Of a DNA stretch of 64,000 bases, positions 12,831-26,733 are shown piece after piece. This stretch comes from Colletes latitarsis. Taxonomy: Eukaryota; Arthropoda; Insecta; Hymenoptera; Colletidae. The notes beneath the pieces are model-generated. The model saw nothing but the letters and a program-made list of their open reading frames with translations. It was not told the origin of the DNA and made no database searches. Numbering within the stretch: position 1 is the stretch's first letter; each line of letters begins with the position of its first letter. The stretch is from the NCBI RefSeq assembly GCF_051014445.1, contig NW_027488368.1:24836001-24900000 (forward strand). Reading direction: 5' to 3'. The translations under genes were made by a program, and so were the position numbers.

Positions 12831-14889
12831 GTCGAGGTTAGGTCTGGGATTTGCGCTCATCAGACTCATTCTTTCGCATATTTCTCATACTTGATGGCTA
12901 GATCCTGGGCTTTTTCTGGATTGCATCACGTAGTAATGAAGTACAACACTGAAACAGTCAATTAAACCTGGTTTCCATCAATATCTTAGTGGACAACGCA
13001 AGTTAGGTCTGGGACTTGCCCTCATCAGGCTCATACTTTCGCGTTTTTCACATACTTGTTGAACAGATCCTGGCTTTTTTCTGGTTTGGATCACGTAGTA
13101 GTGTGGTACCACACTGAAATATTCCATTAAACCTGGTTTGGATCAATATTTTAGAGGATAACGCATGTTAGGTCTAGATTAGGTCGGGGATTTTCACTCA
13201 TCAGACTGATACTTTCGCATTCTTCACATACTTGTTGAACGGATCCTGGGTTTTTTCTGGTTTAGATCACGTAGTAATGTGGTACCACACTGAAACAGTC
13301 GATTAAACCTGGTTTCGATCAGTATATTAGAGGATAACGCATGTTAAGTCTGGGATAGGTCTGGGATTTGTCCTCATCAGACTCATACTTTCGCTTTCTT
13401 CACATACTTGTTGAACGGATCCTGGGCTTTTTCTGGATTGCATCACGTAGTAATGTAGTACCACACTGAAACAGTCCATTAAACCTGCTTGCGATCAATA
13501 TTTTGGAGGATAACGCATGTTAGGTCTGGGTTAGGTCTAGGATTTGCCCTCATCAGGCTCATTCTTTCGCATATTTCTCAAACTTGATGGCTAGATCCTG
13601 GGCTTTTTCTGGATTGCATCACGTAGTAATGTGGTACCACACTGAAACATTCAATTAAACCTGGTCTTGATAAATATTTTAGAGGATAACGCATGTTAGG
13701 TCTGGGTTAGGTCTAGGATTTGCCCTCATCAGGCTCATACTTTCGCGTTTTTCACATACTTGTTGAACAGATCCTGGGTTTTTTCTGGTTTGGATCACGT
13801 AGTAGTGTGGTACCACACTGAAACAGTCCATTAAGCCTGGTTTGGATCAACATTTTAGAGGATAACGCATGTTAGGTCTGGGATAGGTCTAGGATTTGCC
13901 CTCATCAGGCTCATACTTTCGCGTTTTTCACATACTTGTTGAACAGATCCTGGGTTTTTTCTGGTTTGGATCACGTAGTAGTGTGGTACCACACTGAAAC
14001 AGTCCATTAAGCCTGGTTTGGATCAACATTTTAGAGGATAACGCATGTTAGGTCTGGGATAGGTCTGGGATTTGCCCTCATCAGACTCATACTTTCGCAC
14101 ACTTCACATACTCGTTGAACAGATCCTGGGTTTTTTCTGGTTTGGATCACGTAGTAATGTGGTACCACACTGAAACAGTCGATTAAACCTGGTTTCGATC
14201 AATATTTTAGAGGATAACGCAAGTTAAGTCTGGTATTGGTCTGGGATTTGACCTCATCAGACTCATACTTTCGCGTTTTTCACATACTTGTTGAACAGAT
14301 CCTGGGTTTTTTCTGGTTTGAATCACGTAGTAGTGTGGTACCACACTGAAACAGTCCATTAAGCCTGGTTTGGATCAACATTTTAGAGGATAACGCATCT
14401 TAGGTCTAGGCTAGGTCTGGGATTTTCACTCATCAGACTCATACTTTCGCATTCTTCACATACTTGTTGAACGGATCCTGGGTTTTTTCTGGCTTGGATC
14501 ACGTAGTAATGTGGGTCCACACTGAAACAATCAATTAAACCTGGACTTGATAAATATTTTAGAGGATAACGCATGTTAGGTCTGGGATAGGTCTGGGATT
14601 TGCCCTCATCAGACTCATACTTTCGCACACTTCACATTCTCGTTGAACAGATCCTGGGTTTTTTCTGGTTTGGATCACGTAGTAATGTGGTACCACACTG
14701 AAACAGTCGATTAAACCTGGTTTCGATCAATATTTTAGAGGATAACGCAAGTTAAGTCTGGGATTGGTCTGGGATTTGACCTCATCAGACTCATACTTTC
14801 GCATTCTTCACATACTTTTTGAACGGGTCCTGGGTTTTTTCTGGTTTGGATCACGTAGTAATGTGGTACCACACTGAAACGGTCAATTA
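12831..14889 (+). repeat. Mixed segment with tandem single-monomer duplications
   Basis: Type C monomers 13726-13901 and 13902-14077 are virtually identical and share the rare ccattaagcctgg and gatcaacatttt variants. A third related copy sits at 14254-14429. The spacing of the mark (13831, 14007, 14359) is exactly 176 and 352 bp. The rest is ordinary A, B2 and D monomers. Confidence 0.88.
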
Positions 14890-17730
14890 AACCTGATTTC
14901 GATCAATATTTTAGAGGATAACGCAAGTTAGGTCTGGGGTAGGTCTGGGATTTGCCCTCATGAGACTCATACTTTCGCATTCTTCACATACTTGTTGAAC
15001 AGATCCTGGGTTTTTTCTGGTTTGGATCACGTAGTAATGTGGGACCACACTGAAACAATCAATTAAACCTGGTCTTGATAAATATTTTAGAGGATAACGC
15101 ATGTTAGGTCTGGGTTAGGTCTAGGATTTGCCCTCATCAGGCTCATACTTTCGCATATTTCTCATACTTCATGGCTAGATCCTGGGCTGTTTCTGGAATG
15201 TATCACGTAGTAATGTGGTACCACGCTGAAACAGTCAATTAAGCCTGGTTTCGATCAATATTTTAGAGGATAACGCAAGTTAGGTCTGGGATAGGTCTAG
15301 GATTTGCCCTCATCAGGCTCTTACTTTCGCATATTTCTCATACTTCATGGCTAGATCCTGGGCTATTTCTGGATTGGATCACGTAGTAAAGTGGTACCAC
15401 ATTGAAACATTCAATGAAACCTGGTCTGGATAAATATTTTAGAGGATAACGCATCTTAGGTCTGCGTTAGGTCTAAGATTTGCCCTCATCAGGCTCACAG
15501 TTTCGCGTTTTTCACATACTTGTTGAACAGATCCTGGGTTTTTTCTCGTTTGGATCACGAAGTAGTGTGGTACCACACTGAAACAGTCCATTAAACCTGG
15601 TTTCGCTCAATATTTTAGAGGATAACGCAAGTTAGGTCTGGGATAGGTCTGGGATTTGCCCTCATCAGGCTCATACTTTCGCGTTTTTCACATACTTGTT
15701 GAACAGATCATGGGTTTTTTCTGGTTTGGGTCACGTAGTAGTGTGATACCACACTGAAACAGTCGATTAAACCAGGTTTCGATCAATATTTTAGAGTATA
15801 ACTCATGTTAGGTCTAGGTTAGGCCTGGGATTTTCACTGATCAGACTCATACTTTCGCATTCTTCACATACTTCTAAACGGATCCTGGGTTTTTTCTGGT
15901 TTGGATCACGTAGTAATGTGGTACCACACTGAAACAGTCGATTAAACCTGGTTTCGATCAATATTTTAGAGGATAACGCAAGTTAAGTCTGGGATTGGGC
16001 TGGGATTTGACCTCATCAGACTCACAATTTCGCACACTTCACATACTCGTTGAACAGATCCTGGGTTATTTTCTGGTTTGCATCACGTAGTAATGTAGTG
16101 CCACACTGAAACAGTCAATGAAACCTGGTTTCCATCAGTATTTTAGAGGGCAACGCAAGTTAGGTCTAGGTTAGGTCTGGGATTTGCTCTCATCAGGCTC
16201 ATTCTTTCGCATATTTCTCATACTTGATGGCTAGATCCTGGGCTTTTTCTGGATTGCATCACGTAGTAATGTAGTACCACACTGAAACAGTCAATGAAAC
16301 CTGATTTCCGTCAATATCTTAGAGGACAACGCAAGTTAGGTCTGGGATATGTCTGGGATTTGCCCTCATCAGGCTCATACTTTCGCGTTTTTCACATACT
16401 CGTTGAACAGATCCTGGGTTATTTTCAGGTTTGGATCACATAGTAATGTGGTACCACACTGAAACAGTCGATTAAACCAGGTTTCGATCAATATTTTAGT
16501 GGATAACGCATGTTAGGTCTAGGTTAGCACTGGGATTTTCACTCATCAGACTCATACTTTCGCATTCTTCACATACTTGTTGAACTGATCCTGGGTTTTT
16601 TCTGGTTTGGATCACGTAGTAATGTGGTACCACACTGAAACAGTCGATTAAACCTGGTTTCCATCAATATTTTAGAAGACAACGCAAGTTAGGTCTAGGT
16701 AAGGCCTGAGATTTTCACTGATCAGACTCATACTTTCGCATCCTTCACATACTTGTTGAACGGATCCTGGGTTTTTTCTGGTTTGGATCACGTAGTAATG
16801 TGGGACCACACTGAAACAGTCGATTAAACCTGGCTTCGATCAATATTTTAGAGGATAACGCAAGTTAAGTCTGGGATAGGTCTGGGATTTGCCCTCATCA
16901 GACTCATACTTTCGCATTCTTCACATACTTGTTGAACAGATCCTGGGTTTTTTCTGGTTTGGATCACGTAGTAATGTGGGACCACACTGAAACAATCAAT
17001 TAAACCTGGTCTTGATAAATATTTCAGAGGATAACGCATGTTAGGTCTGGGTTAGGTCTAGGATTTGCCCTCATCAGGCTCATACTTTCGCATATTTCTC
17101 ATACTTCATGGCTAGATCCTGGGCTGTTTCTGGAATGTATCACGTAGTAATGTGGTACCACGCTGAAACAGTCAATTAAACCTGGTTTCGATCAATATTT
17201 TAGAGGATAACGCAAGTTAGGTCTGCGATAGGTCTAGGATTTGCCCCCATCAGGCTCTTACTTTCGCATATTTCTCATACATCATGGCTAGATCCTGGGC
17301 TATTTCTGGATTGGATCACGTAGTAAAGTGGTACCACACTGAAACATTCAATGAAACCTGGTCTGGATAAATATTTTAGAGGATAACGCATCTTAGGTCT
17401 GGGCTAGGTCTAAGATTTGCCCTCATCAGGCTCACTGTTTCGCGTTTTTCACATACTTGTTGAACAGATCCTGGGTTTTTTCTCGTTTGGATCACGAAGT
17501 AGTGTGGTACCACACTGAAACAGTCCATTAAACCTGGTTTCGCTCAATATTTTAGAGGATAACGCAAGTTAGGTCTGGGATAGGTCTGGGATTTGCCCTC
17601 ATCAGGCTCATACTTTCGCGTTTTTCACATACTTGTTGAACAGATCATGGGTTTTTTCTGGTTTGGGTCACGTAGTAGTGTGATACCACACTGAAACAGT
17701 CGATTAAACCAGGTTTCGATCAATATTTTT
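14890..17730 (+). repeat. 11-monomer (1937-bp) repeat pair
   Basis: About 14,890-15,790 recurs at about 16,830-17,730. Marks such as ggaatgtatc lie at 15195 and 17132, 1937 bp apart (11 monomers plus 1 bp). Monomer order and rare changes (ctcttactttcgc, catcttaggtctg, gatcacgaagtag, gataccacac) are conserved. The copies part company after the type C monomer with gataccac: the left one continues agtataactcatg, the right one gaagataacgcatg. Confidence 0.88.
15134..15309 (+). repeat. Exemplar type B1 monomer (176 bp)
   Basis: Type B1 has cgcatatttctcatacttc followed by atggctagatcctgggc, then gtttctgg or atttctgg and attg(t/g)atcacg. The word ctcatactt occurs twice, 19 bp apart. It usually has gtggtaccacgctg, with a G in place of A after the palindrome, and enters the next monomer through gatttgccc. 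The GGATCC site of type A is lost (agatcc). This copy carries the rarer ggaatgtatc variant, a useful marker shared with 17132 and 23651. Confidence 0.88.
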
Positions 17731-17774
17731 GAAGATAACGCATGTTAGGTCTAGGTTAGGCCTGGGATTTTCAC
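17599..17774 (+). repeat. Exemplar type C monomer (176 bp)
   Basis: Type C is marked by cgcgtttttcacatacttg followed by ttgaacagatcctggg or, as here, ttgaacagatcatggg. Many copies with catggg have tttgggtcacgtagtag and gtgtgataccacac, where a single G-to-A change breaks the central palindrome. Others have agtgtggtaccacact, which makes the palindrome longer (16 bp). Type C is common in all parts of the window. Confidence 0.88.
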
Positions 17775-19499
17775 TCATCAGACTCATACTTTCGCATTCT
17801 TCACATACTTGTTGAACGGATCCTGAGTTTTTTCTGGTTTGGATCACGTAGTAATGTGGGACCACACTGAAACAGTCAATTAAACATGGTTTCGATCAAT
17901 ATTTCAGAGAATAATTCATGTTAGGTCTAGGTTAGGTCTGGGATTTGCTCTCATCAGGCTCTTTCTTTCGCATATTTCTCATACATGTTGAACAGATCCT
18001 GGGATTTTTCTGGTATGGAACCCGTAGTAATGTGGGACCACACTGAAACAATCAATTAAACCTGGTGTTGATAAATATTTTAGAGGATAACGCATGTTAG
18101 GTCTGGGTTAGGTCTAGGATTTGCCCTCATCAGGCTCATACTTTCGCATATTTCTCATACTTCATGGCTAGATCCTGGGCTGTTTCTGGATTGTATCACG
18201 TAGTAATGTGGTACCACGCTGAAACAGTCAATTAAACCTGATCTTGATAAATATTTTAGAGGATAACGCATGTTAGGTTTGGGTTAAGTCTAGGATTTGC
18301 CCTCATCAGGCTTATACTTTCGCATATTTCTCATACTTCATGGCTAGATCCTGGGCTGTTTCTGGATTGTATCACGTAGTAATGTGGTACCACGCTGAAA
18401 CAGTCAATTAAACCTGCTTTCGATGAATATTTTAGAGGATAACGCAAGTTAGGTCTGGCTTAGGTCTGGGATTCGCCCTGATCAGACTCATTCTTTCGCA
18501 TATTTCTCATACTTGATGGCTAGATCCTGGGCTTTTTCTGGATTGCATCACGTAGTAATGAAGTGCAACACTGAAACAGTCAATTAAACCTGGTTTCCAT
18601 CAATATTTTAGAGGACAACGCATGTTCGGTCTAGGTTAGGCCTGGGATTTGCCCACATCAGGGGCATTCTTTCGCAGTCTTAACATACATGTTGACCTGA
18701 TCGAGGGTTTTTTCTGGTTTGGATCACGTAGTAGTGTGGTACCACACTGAAACAGACCATTAAACCTGGTTGCGATCAATAGTTTAGAGGATATCGCATG
18801 TTAGGTCTGGGTTAGGTCTAGGATTTGCCCTCATCAGGCTCATTCTTTCGCATATTTCTCATACTTGATGGCTAGATCCTGGGCTTTTTCTGGATTGCAT
18901 CACGTAGTAATGAAGTGCAGCACTGAAACAGTCAATTAAACCTGGTTTCGATCAATATTTTAGAGGATAACGCAAGTTAAGTCTGGGATTGGTCTGGGAT
19001 TTGACCTCATCAGACTCATACTTTCGCACACTTCACATACTCGTTGAACAGATCCTGGGTTACTTTCTGGTTTGGATCACATAGTAATGTGGTACCACAC
19101 TGAAACAGTCCATTAAACCTGGTTTGGATCAATATTTTAGAGGATAACGCATGTTAGGTCTAGGTTAGCCCTGGGATTATCACTCATGAGACTCATACTT
19201 TCGCATTCTTCACATACTTGTTGAACGGATCCTGGGTTTTTTCTGGATTAGGTTCACGTAGTAATGTGGTACCACACTGAAACATTCAATTAAACCTGAT
19301 CTTGATAAATATTTGAGAGCATAACGCATGTTAGGTTTGGGTTAAGTCTAGGATTTGCCCTCATCAGGCTCATACTTTCGCATATATCTCATACTTCATG
19401 GCTAGATCCTGGGTTTTTTCTGGTTTGGATCACGTAGTAGTGTGGTACCACACTGAAACAGTCCATTAAACCTGGTTTGGATCAATATTTTAGAGGATA
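17731..19499 (+). repeat. Mixed satellite segment before the second 3-kb copy
   Basis: About ten monomers, including the first B/C chimera (17951-18126) and a late-subgroup E copy near 18660. Parts recur about six monomers to the right: tctggattaggttcacg is near 19243 and 20302. No unique DNA was seen. Confidence 0.85.
17951..18126 (+). repeat. Chimeric B/C monomer, marker family F
   Basis: The left part is type B2-like (ctctttctttcgcatatttctc), but after catac it continues atgttgaacagatcctggg like type C. It also has private variants: gggatttttctggtatgg and aacccgtagtaatg. Copies start at 17951, 23414, 24999, 30454 and 32215; the last two gaps are 31 monomers less 1 bp and 10 monomers plus 1 bp. 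The private changes show that these copies share one ancestor. The breakpoint lies inside the monomer (about 31-36), so it arose by exchange or conversion within a monomer rather than at its edge. Confidence 0.85.
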
Positions 19500-22400
19500 A
19501 CGCATGTTAGGTCTAGGATAGGTCTGGGATTCGCCCTGGTCAGGCTCATACTTTCGCGTTTTTCACATACTTGTTGAACTGATCCTGGGCTTTTTCTGGT
19601 TTGGATCACGTAGTAATGTGGTACCACACTGAAACAGTCAATTAGACCTGGTTTCGATCAATATTTTAGAGGATAACGCAAGTTAAATCTGGGATAGGTC
19701 TGGGATTTGCCTCATCAGACTCATATAGTTTCGCGTTTTTCACATACTTGTTGAACAGATCCTCGGTTTTTTCTGGTTGGGATCACGTAGTAGTGTGGTA
19801 CCACACTGAAACAGTCCATTAAACCTGGTTGCGATCAATATTTTAGAGGATAACGCATGTTAGGTCTGGGTTAGGTCTAGGATTTGCCCTCATCAGGCTC
19901 ATTCTTTCGCATATTTCTCATACTTGATGGCTAGATCCTGGGCTTTTTCTGGATTGCATCACGTAGTAATGAAGTGCAACACTGAAACAGTCAATTAAAC
20001 CTGGTTTCCATCAATATTTTAGAGGACAACGCATGTTCGGTCTAGGTTAGGCCTGGGATTCGTCCACATCAGGGGCATTCTTTCGCAGTCTTAACATACA
20101 TGTTGACCTGATCGAGGGTTTTTTCTGCTTTGGATCACGTAGTAAAGTGTCACCACACTGAAACAGTCCATTAAACCTGGTTTGGATCAATATTTTAGAG
20201 GATAACGCATGTTAGGTCTAGGTTAGCCCTGGGATTATCACTCATCAGACTCATACTTTCGCATTCTTCACATACTTGTTGAACGGATCCTGGGTTTTTT
20301 TCTGGATTAGGTTCACGTAGTAATGTGGTACCACACTGAAACATTCAATTAAACCTGATCTTGATAAATATTTGAGAGCATAACGCATGTTAGGTTTGGG
20401 TTAAGTCTAGGATTTGCCCTCATCAGGCTCATACTTTCGCATATTTCTCATACTTCATGGCTAGATCCTGGGTTTTTTCTGGTTTGGATCACGTAGTAGT
20501 GTGGTACCACACTGAAACAGTCCATTAAACCTGGTTTGGATCAATATTTTAGAGGATAACGCATGTTAGGTCTAGGTTAGGTCTGGTATTTTCACTCATC
20601 AGACTCATACTTTCGCATTCTTCAGATACTTGTCGAACGGATCCTGGGTTTCTTCTGGTTTGGATCACGTAGTAATGTGGTGCCACACTGAGACTGTCGA
20701 TTAAACCTGGTCTCGATCAATATTTTAGAGGATAACGCAAGTTAAGTCTGGTATTGGTCTGGGATTTGACCTCATCAGACTCATACTTTCGCTCACTTCA
20801 CATACTCGTTGAACAGATCCTGGGTTATTTTCTGGTTTGGATCACATTGTAATGTGGTACCACACTGAAGCAGTCGATTCAACCAGGTTTCGATCAATAT
20901 TTTTGAGGATAACGCATGTTAGGTCTAGGTTAGGTCTGGGATTTTCACTCATCAGACCCATACTTTCGCATTCTTCACATACTTGTTGAACGGATCATGG
21001 GTTTTTTCTGGTTTGGATCACGTAGTAATGTGGGACCTCACTGAAACACTCAAGTAAACCTGGTTTCCATCAATATTATTGAGGATAACGCATGTTAGGT
21101 CTAGGTTAGGCCTGGGATTTTCACTCACCAGACTCATACTTTCGCATTCTTCACAAACTTGTTGAACGGATCTTGGGTTTTTTCTGGTGTGGATCACGTA
21201 GTAATGTGGTACCACACTGAAACAATTAATTAAACCTGATCTTGATAAATATTTTAGACGATAACGCATGTTAGGTCTGAGTTAGGTCTAGGATTTGCCC
21301 TCATCAGGCTCATACTTTCGCATATTTCTCATACTTCATGGCTGGATCCTGGGCTTTTTCTGGATTGCATCACGTAGTAATGTGGTACCACACTGAAACA
21401 GTCGATTAAACCTGGTTTCGATCAATATTTTAGAGGATAACGCATGTTAGGTCTAGGTTAGGTCTGGGATTTGCTCTCATCAGGCTCATTCTTTCGCATA
21501 TTTCTCATACTTGATGGATAGATCCTGGGCTTTCTCTGGATTGCATCACGTAGTAATGAAGTACAACACTGAAACAGTCAATTAAACCTAGTTTCCATCA
21601 ATATTTTAGAGAATAATTCATTATAGGTCTAGGTTAGGTCTGGGATTTGCTCTCATCAGGCTCATTCTTTCGCATATTTCTCATACTTGATGGATAGATC
21701 CTGAGCTTTCTCTGGATTGCATCACGTAGTAATGAAGTACAACACTGAAACAGTCAATTAAACCTGGTTTCAATCAATATTTTAGAGGACAACGCATGTT
21801 AGGTCTAGGTTAGGCCTGGGAGTTGCTCTCAGCAGGGTCATACTTTCGCAGTTTTAACATATATGTTGACCTGATCGAGGGTTTTTTCTGCTTTGGATCA
21901 CGTAGTAAAGTGGTACCACACTGAAACAGTCCATTAAACCTGGTTTGGATCAATATTGTTGAGGATAACGCATGTTAGGTCTAGGTTAGGCCGGGGATTT
22001 TCACTCATCAGGCTCATACTTTCGCATACTTCTCATACCTCATGGCTAGATCCTGGGCTGTTTCTGGATTGTATCACATAGTAATGTGGTACCACGCTGA
22101 AACAGTCGATTAAACCTGGTTTCGATCAATATTTTAGAGGATAACGCAAGTTAAGTATGGGATAGGTCTGGGATTTTACATCATCAGACTCATACTTTCG
22201 CGTTTTTCACATACTTGTTGAACAGATCCTCGGTTTTTTCTGGTTTGGATCACGTAGTAGTGTGGTACCACACTGAAACAGTCCATTAAACCTGGTTGCG
22301 ATCAATATTTTAGAGGATAACGCATGTTAGGTCTGGGTCAGGTCTAGGATTTGCCCTCATCAGGCTCATACTTTCGCATATTTCTCATACTTCATGGCTA

Positions 22401-23350
22401 GATCCTGGGCTATTTCTGGATTGGATCACGTAGTAATGTGGCACCACACTGAAACAGTCAATTAAACCTGGTTTTGATAAATATTTTAGAGAATAATTCA
22501 TGTTAGGTCTAGGTTAGGTCTGGGATTTGCTCTCATCAGGCTCATTCTTTCGCATACTTCTCATACTTCATGGCTAGATCCTGGGCTGTTTCTGGATTGT
22601 ATCACGTAGTAAAGTGGTACCACACTGAAACAGTCCATTAAACCTGGTTTGGATCAATATTTTAGAGGATAACGCATGTTAGGTCTAGGTTAGCCCTGGC
22701 ATTATCACTCATCAGACTCATACTTTCGCATTCTTCACATACTTGTTGAACGGATCCTGGGTTTTTTCTGGTTTGGTTCACGTAGTAATGTGGTACCACA
22801 CTGAAACATTCAATTAAACCTGATCTTGATAAATATTTGAGAGGATAACGCATGTTAGGTTTGGGTTAAGTCTAGGATTTGCCCTCATCAGGCTCATACT
22901 TTCGCATATTTCTCATACTTCATGGCTAGATCCTCGGTTTTTTCTGGTTTGGATCACGTAGTAGTGTGGTACCACACTGAAACAGTTCATTAAACCTGGT
23001 TTGCATCAATATTTTAGAGGATAACGCAAGTTAAGTCTGGGATTGGTCTGGGATTTGACCTCATCAGACTCATACTTTCGCACACTTCACATACTCGTTG
23101 AACAGATCCTGGGTTATTTTCTGGTTTGGATCACACTGTAATGTGGTACCACACTGAAACAGTCGATTAAACCAGGTTACGATCAATATTTTTGAGGATA
23201 ACGCATGTTAGGTCTAGGTTAGGTCTGGGATTTTCACTCATCAGACTCATACTTTCGCATTCTTCACATACTTGTTGAACGGATCCTGGGTTTTTTCTGG
23301 TTTGGATCACGTAGTAATGTGAGACCACACTGAAACAGTCAATTAAACCT
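19500..23350 (+). repeat. ~3.8-kb segment, copy 2 of a large duplication
   Basis: This is the partner of 9.65-12.83 kb. It is longer because extra monomers are present around 21.2-22.15 kb. Near 22.5 kb it lacks one monomer that copy 1 has near 11.8-12.0 kb, which shifts the offset from 10733 to 10557 bp. The last full type E monomer of the window is near 21850. Confidence 0.87.
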
Positions 23351-23479
23351 GGTTTCGATCAATATTTTAGAGAATAATTCATGTTAGGTCTAGGTTAGGT
23401 CTGGGATTTGCTCTCATCAGGCTCTTTCTTTCGCATCTTTCTCATACATGTTGAACAGATCCTGGGATTTTTCTGGTAT

Positions 23480-24890
23480 GGAACCCGTAGTAATGTGGGA
23501 CCACACTGAAACAATCAATTAAACCTGGTCTTGATAAATATTTTAGAGGATAACGCATGTTAGGTCTGGGTTAGGTCTAGGATTTGCCCTCATCAGGCTC
23601 ATACTTTCGCATATTTCTCATACTTCATGGCTAGATCCTGGGCTGTTTCTGGAATGTATCACGTAGTAATGTGGTACCACGCTGAAACAGTCAATTAAAC
23701 CTGGTTTCGATCAATATTTTAGAGGATAACGCAAGTTAGGTCTGGGATAGGTCTAGGATTTGCCCTCATCAGGCTCTTACTTTCGCATATTTCTCATACT
23801 TCATGGCTAGATCCTGGGCTATTTCTGGATTGGATCACGTAGTAAAGTGGTACCACACTGAAACATTCAATGAAACCTGGTCTGGATAAATATTTTAGAG
23901 GATAACGCATCTTAGGTCTGGGTTAGGTCTAAGATTTGCCCTCATCAGGCTCACAGTTTCGCGTTTTTCACATACTTGTTGAACAGATCCTGGGTTTTTT
24001 CTCGTTTGGATCACGAAGTAGTGTGGTACCACACTGAAACAGTCCATTAAACCTGGTTTCGCTCAATATTTTAGAGGATAACGCAAGTTAGGTCTGGGAT
24101 AGGTCTGGGATTTGCCCTCATCAGGCTCATACTTTCGCGTTTTTCACATACTTGTTGAACAGATCATGGGTTTTTTCTGGTTTGGGTCACGTAGTAGTCT
24201 GATACCACACTGAAACAGTCGATTAAACCAGGTTTCGATCAATATTTTAGAGTATAACTCATGTTAGGTCTAGGTTAGGCCTGGGATTTTCACTGATCAG
24301 ACTCATACTTTCGCATTCTTCACATACTTGTAAACGGATCCTGGGTTTTTTCTGGTTTGGATCACGTAGTAATGTGGTACCACACTGAAACAGTCGATTA
24401 AACCTGGTTTCGATCAATATTTTAGAGGTTAACGCAAGTTAAGTCTGGGATTGGGCTGGGATTTGACCTCATCAGACTCACAATTTCGCACACTTCACAT
24501 ACTCGTTGAACAGATCCTGGGTTATTTTCTGGTTTGCATCACGTAGTAATGTAGTACCACTCTGAAACAGTCAATGAAACCTGGTTTCCATCAGTATTTT
24601 AGAGGGCAACGCAAGTTAGGTCTAGGTTAGGTCTGGGATTTGCTCTCATCAGGCTCATTCTTTCGCATATTTCTCATACTTGATGGCTAGATCCTGGGCT
24701 TTTTCTGGATTGCATCACGTAGTAATGTAGTACCACACTGAAACAGTCAATGAAACCTGGTTTCCGTCAATATCTTACAGGACAACGCAAGTTAGGTCTG
24801 GGATATGTCTGGGATTTGCCCTCATCAGGCTCATACTTTCGCGTTTTTCACATACTCGTTGAACAGATCCTGGGTTATTTTCTGGTTTGG
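23480..24890 (+). repeat. 1.4-kb segment related to 15.0-16.4 kb
   Basis: The run of variants ggaatgtatc, ctcttactttcgc, catcttaggtctg, ctcacagtttcgcg, cgaagtagtg, gataccacac, agtataactcatg, cttgtaaacgg and gattgggctggg appears in the same order as at 15.0-16.4 kb. The offset is 8456 bp, 48 monomers plus 8 bp, the 8 bp being indels gathered in between. Confidence 0.85.
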
Positions 24891-25315
24891 ATCACATAGT
24901 AATGTGGGACCACACTGAAACAGTCAATTAAACCTGGTTTCGATCAATATTTTAGAGAATAATTCATGTTAGGTCTAGGTTAGGTCTGGGATTTGCTCTC
25001 ATCAGGCCCTTTCTTTCGCATATTTCTCATACATGTTGAACAGATCCTGGGATTTTTCTGGTATGGAACCCGCAGAAATGTGGGACCACACTGAAACAAT
25101 CAATTAAACCTGGTCTTGATAAATATTTTAGAGGATAACGCATGTTAGGTCTGGGATAGGTCTAGGATTTGCCCTCATCAGGCTCATACTTTCGCATATT
25201 TCTCATACTTCGTGGCTAGATCCTGGGCTGTTTCTGGATTGTATCACGTAGTAATGTGGTACCACGCTGAAACAGTCAATTAAACCTGGTTTTGATCAAT
25301 ATTTTAGAGGATAAC

Positions 25316-26733
25316 GCAAGTTAGGTCTGGGATAGGTCTAGTATTTGCCCTCATCAGGCTCTTACTTTCGCATATTTCTCATACTTCATGGCTAGATCCT
25401 GGGCTATTTCTGGATTGGATCACGTAGTAAAGTGGTACCACACTGAAACATTCAATGAAACCTGGTCTGGATAAATATTTTAGAGGATAAGGCATCTTAG
25501 GTCTGGGTTAGGTCTAAGATTTGCCGTCATCAGGCTCACAGTTTCGCGTTTTTCACATACTTGTTGAACAGATCCTGGGTTTTTTCTCGTTTGGATCACG
25601 TAGTAATGTGGTACCACACTGAAACAATCAATTAAACCTGGTCTTGATAAATATTTTAGAGGATAACGCATGTTAGGTCTGGGTTAGGTCTAGGATTTGC
25701 CCTCATCAGGCTCATACTTTCGCATATTTCTCATACTTCGTGGCTAGATCCTGGGCTTTTTCTGGATTGCATCACGTTGTAATGAAGTACAACACTGAAA
25801 CAGTCAATTAAACCTGGTTTCCGTCAATATCTTAGAGGACAACGCAAGTTAGGTCTGGGATATGTCTGGGATTTGCCCTCATCAGGCTCATACTTTCGCA
25901 TATTTCTCATACTTCGTGGCTAGATCCTGGGCTGTTTCTGGATTGTATCACGTAGTAATGTGGTACCACGCTGAAACAGTCAATTAAACCTGGTTTTGAT
26001 CAATATTTTAGAGGATAACGCAAGTTAGGTCTGGGATAGGTCTAGGATTTGCCCTCATCAGGCTCTTACTTTCGCATATTTCTCATACTTCATGGCTAGA
26101 TCCTGGGCTTTTTCTGGATTGCATCACTTAGTAATGTAGTACCACACTGAAACAGTCAATGAAACCTGGTTTCCATCACTATTTTTGAAGATAACGCATG
26201 TTAGGTCTAGGTTAGGCCTGGGATTTTCACTGATCAGACTCATACTTTCGCATTCTTCACATACTTGTAAACGGATCCTTGGTTTTTTCTGGTTTGGATC
26301 ACGTAGTAATGTGGTACCACACTGAAACAGTCAATTAAACCTGGTTTCCGTCAATATCTTAGAGGACAACGCAAGTTAGGTCTGGGATATGTCTGGGATT
26401 TGCCCTCATCAGGCTCATACTTTCGCGTTTTTCACATACTCGTTGAACAGATCCTGGGTTGTTTTCTGGTTTGGATTACATAGTAATGTGGTACCACACT
26501 GAAACAGTCGATTAAACCAGGTTTCGATCAATATTTTTGAGGATAATGCATGTTAGGTCTAGGTTAGCACTGGGATTTTCACTCATCAGACTCATACTTT
26601 CGCATTCTTCACATACTTGATGAACAGATCATGGGTTTTTTCTGGTTTGGGTCACGTAGTAGTGTGATACCACACTGAAGCAGTCGATTAAACCTGGCTT
26701 CGATCAATATTTTAGTGGATAACGCATGTTAGG
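25316..26733 (+). repeat. 1.4-kb segment, copy 1 at 2288-bp offset
   Basis: Eight monomers from tctagtatttgccc (25336) to tagtggataacgc (26713) recur at 27604-29021. The offset is exactly 2288 bp, 13 monomers. Shared rare marks are gataaggcatc, ggatccttgg and ggataatgcatg. Only a handful of base changes were noticed, for example tctggataaa against tctggacaaa. Confidence 0.9.
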
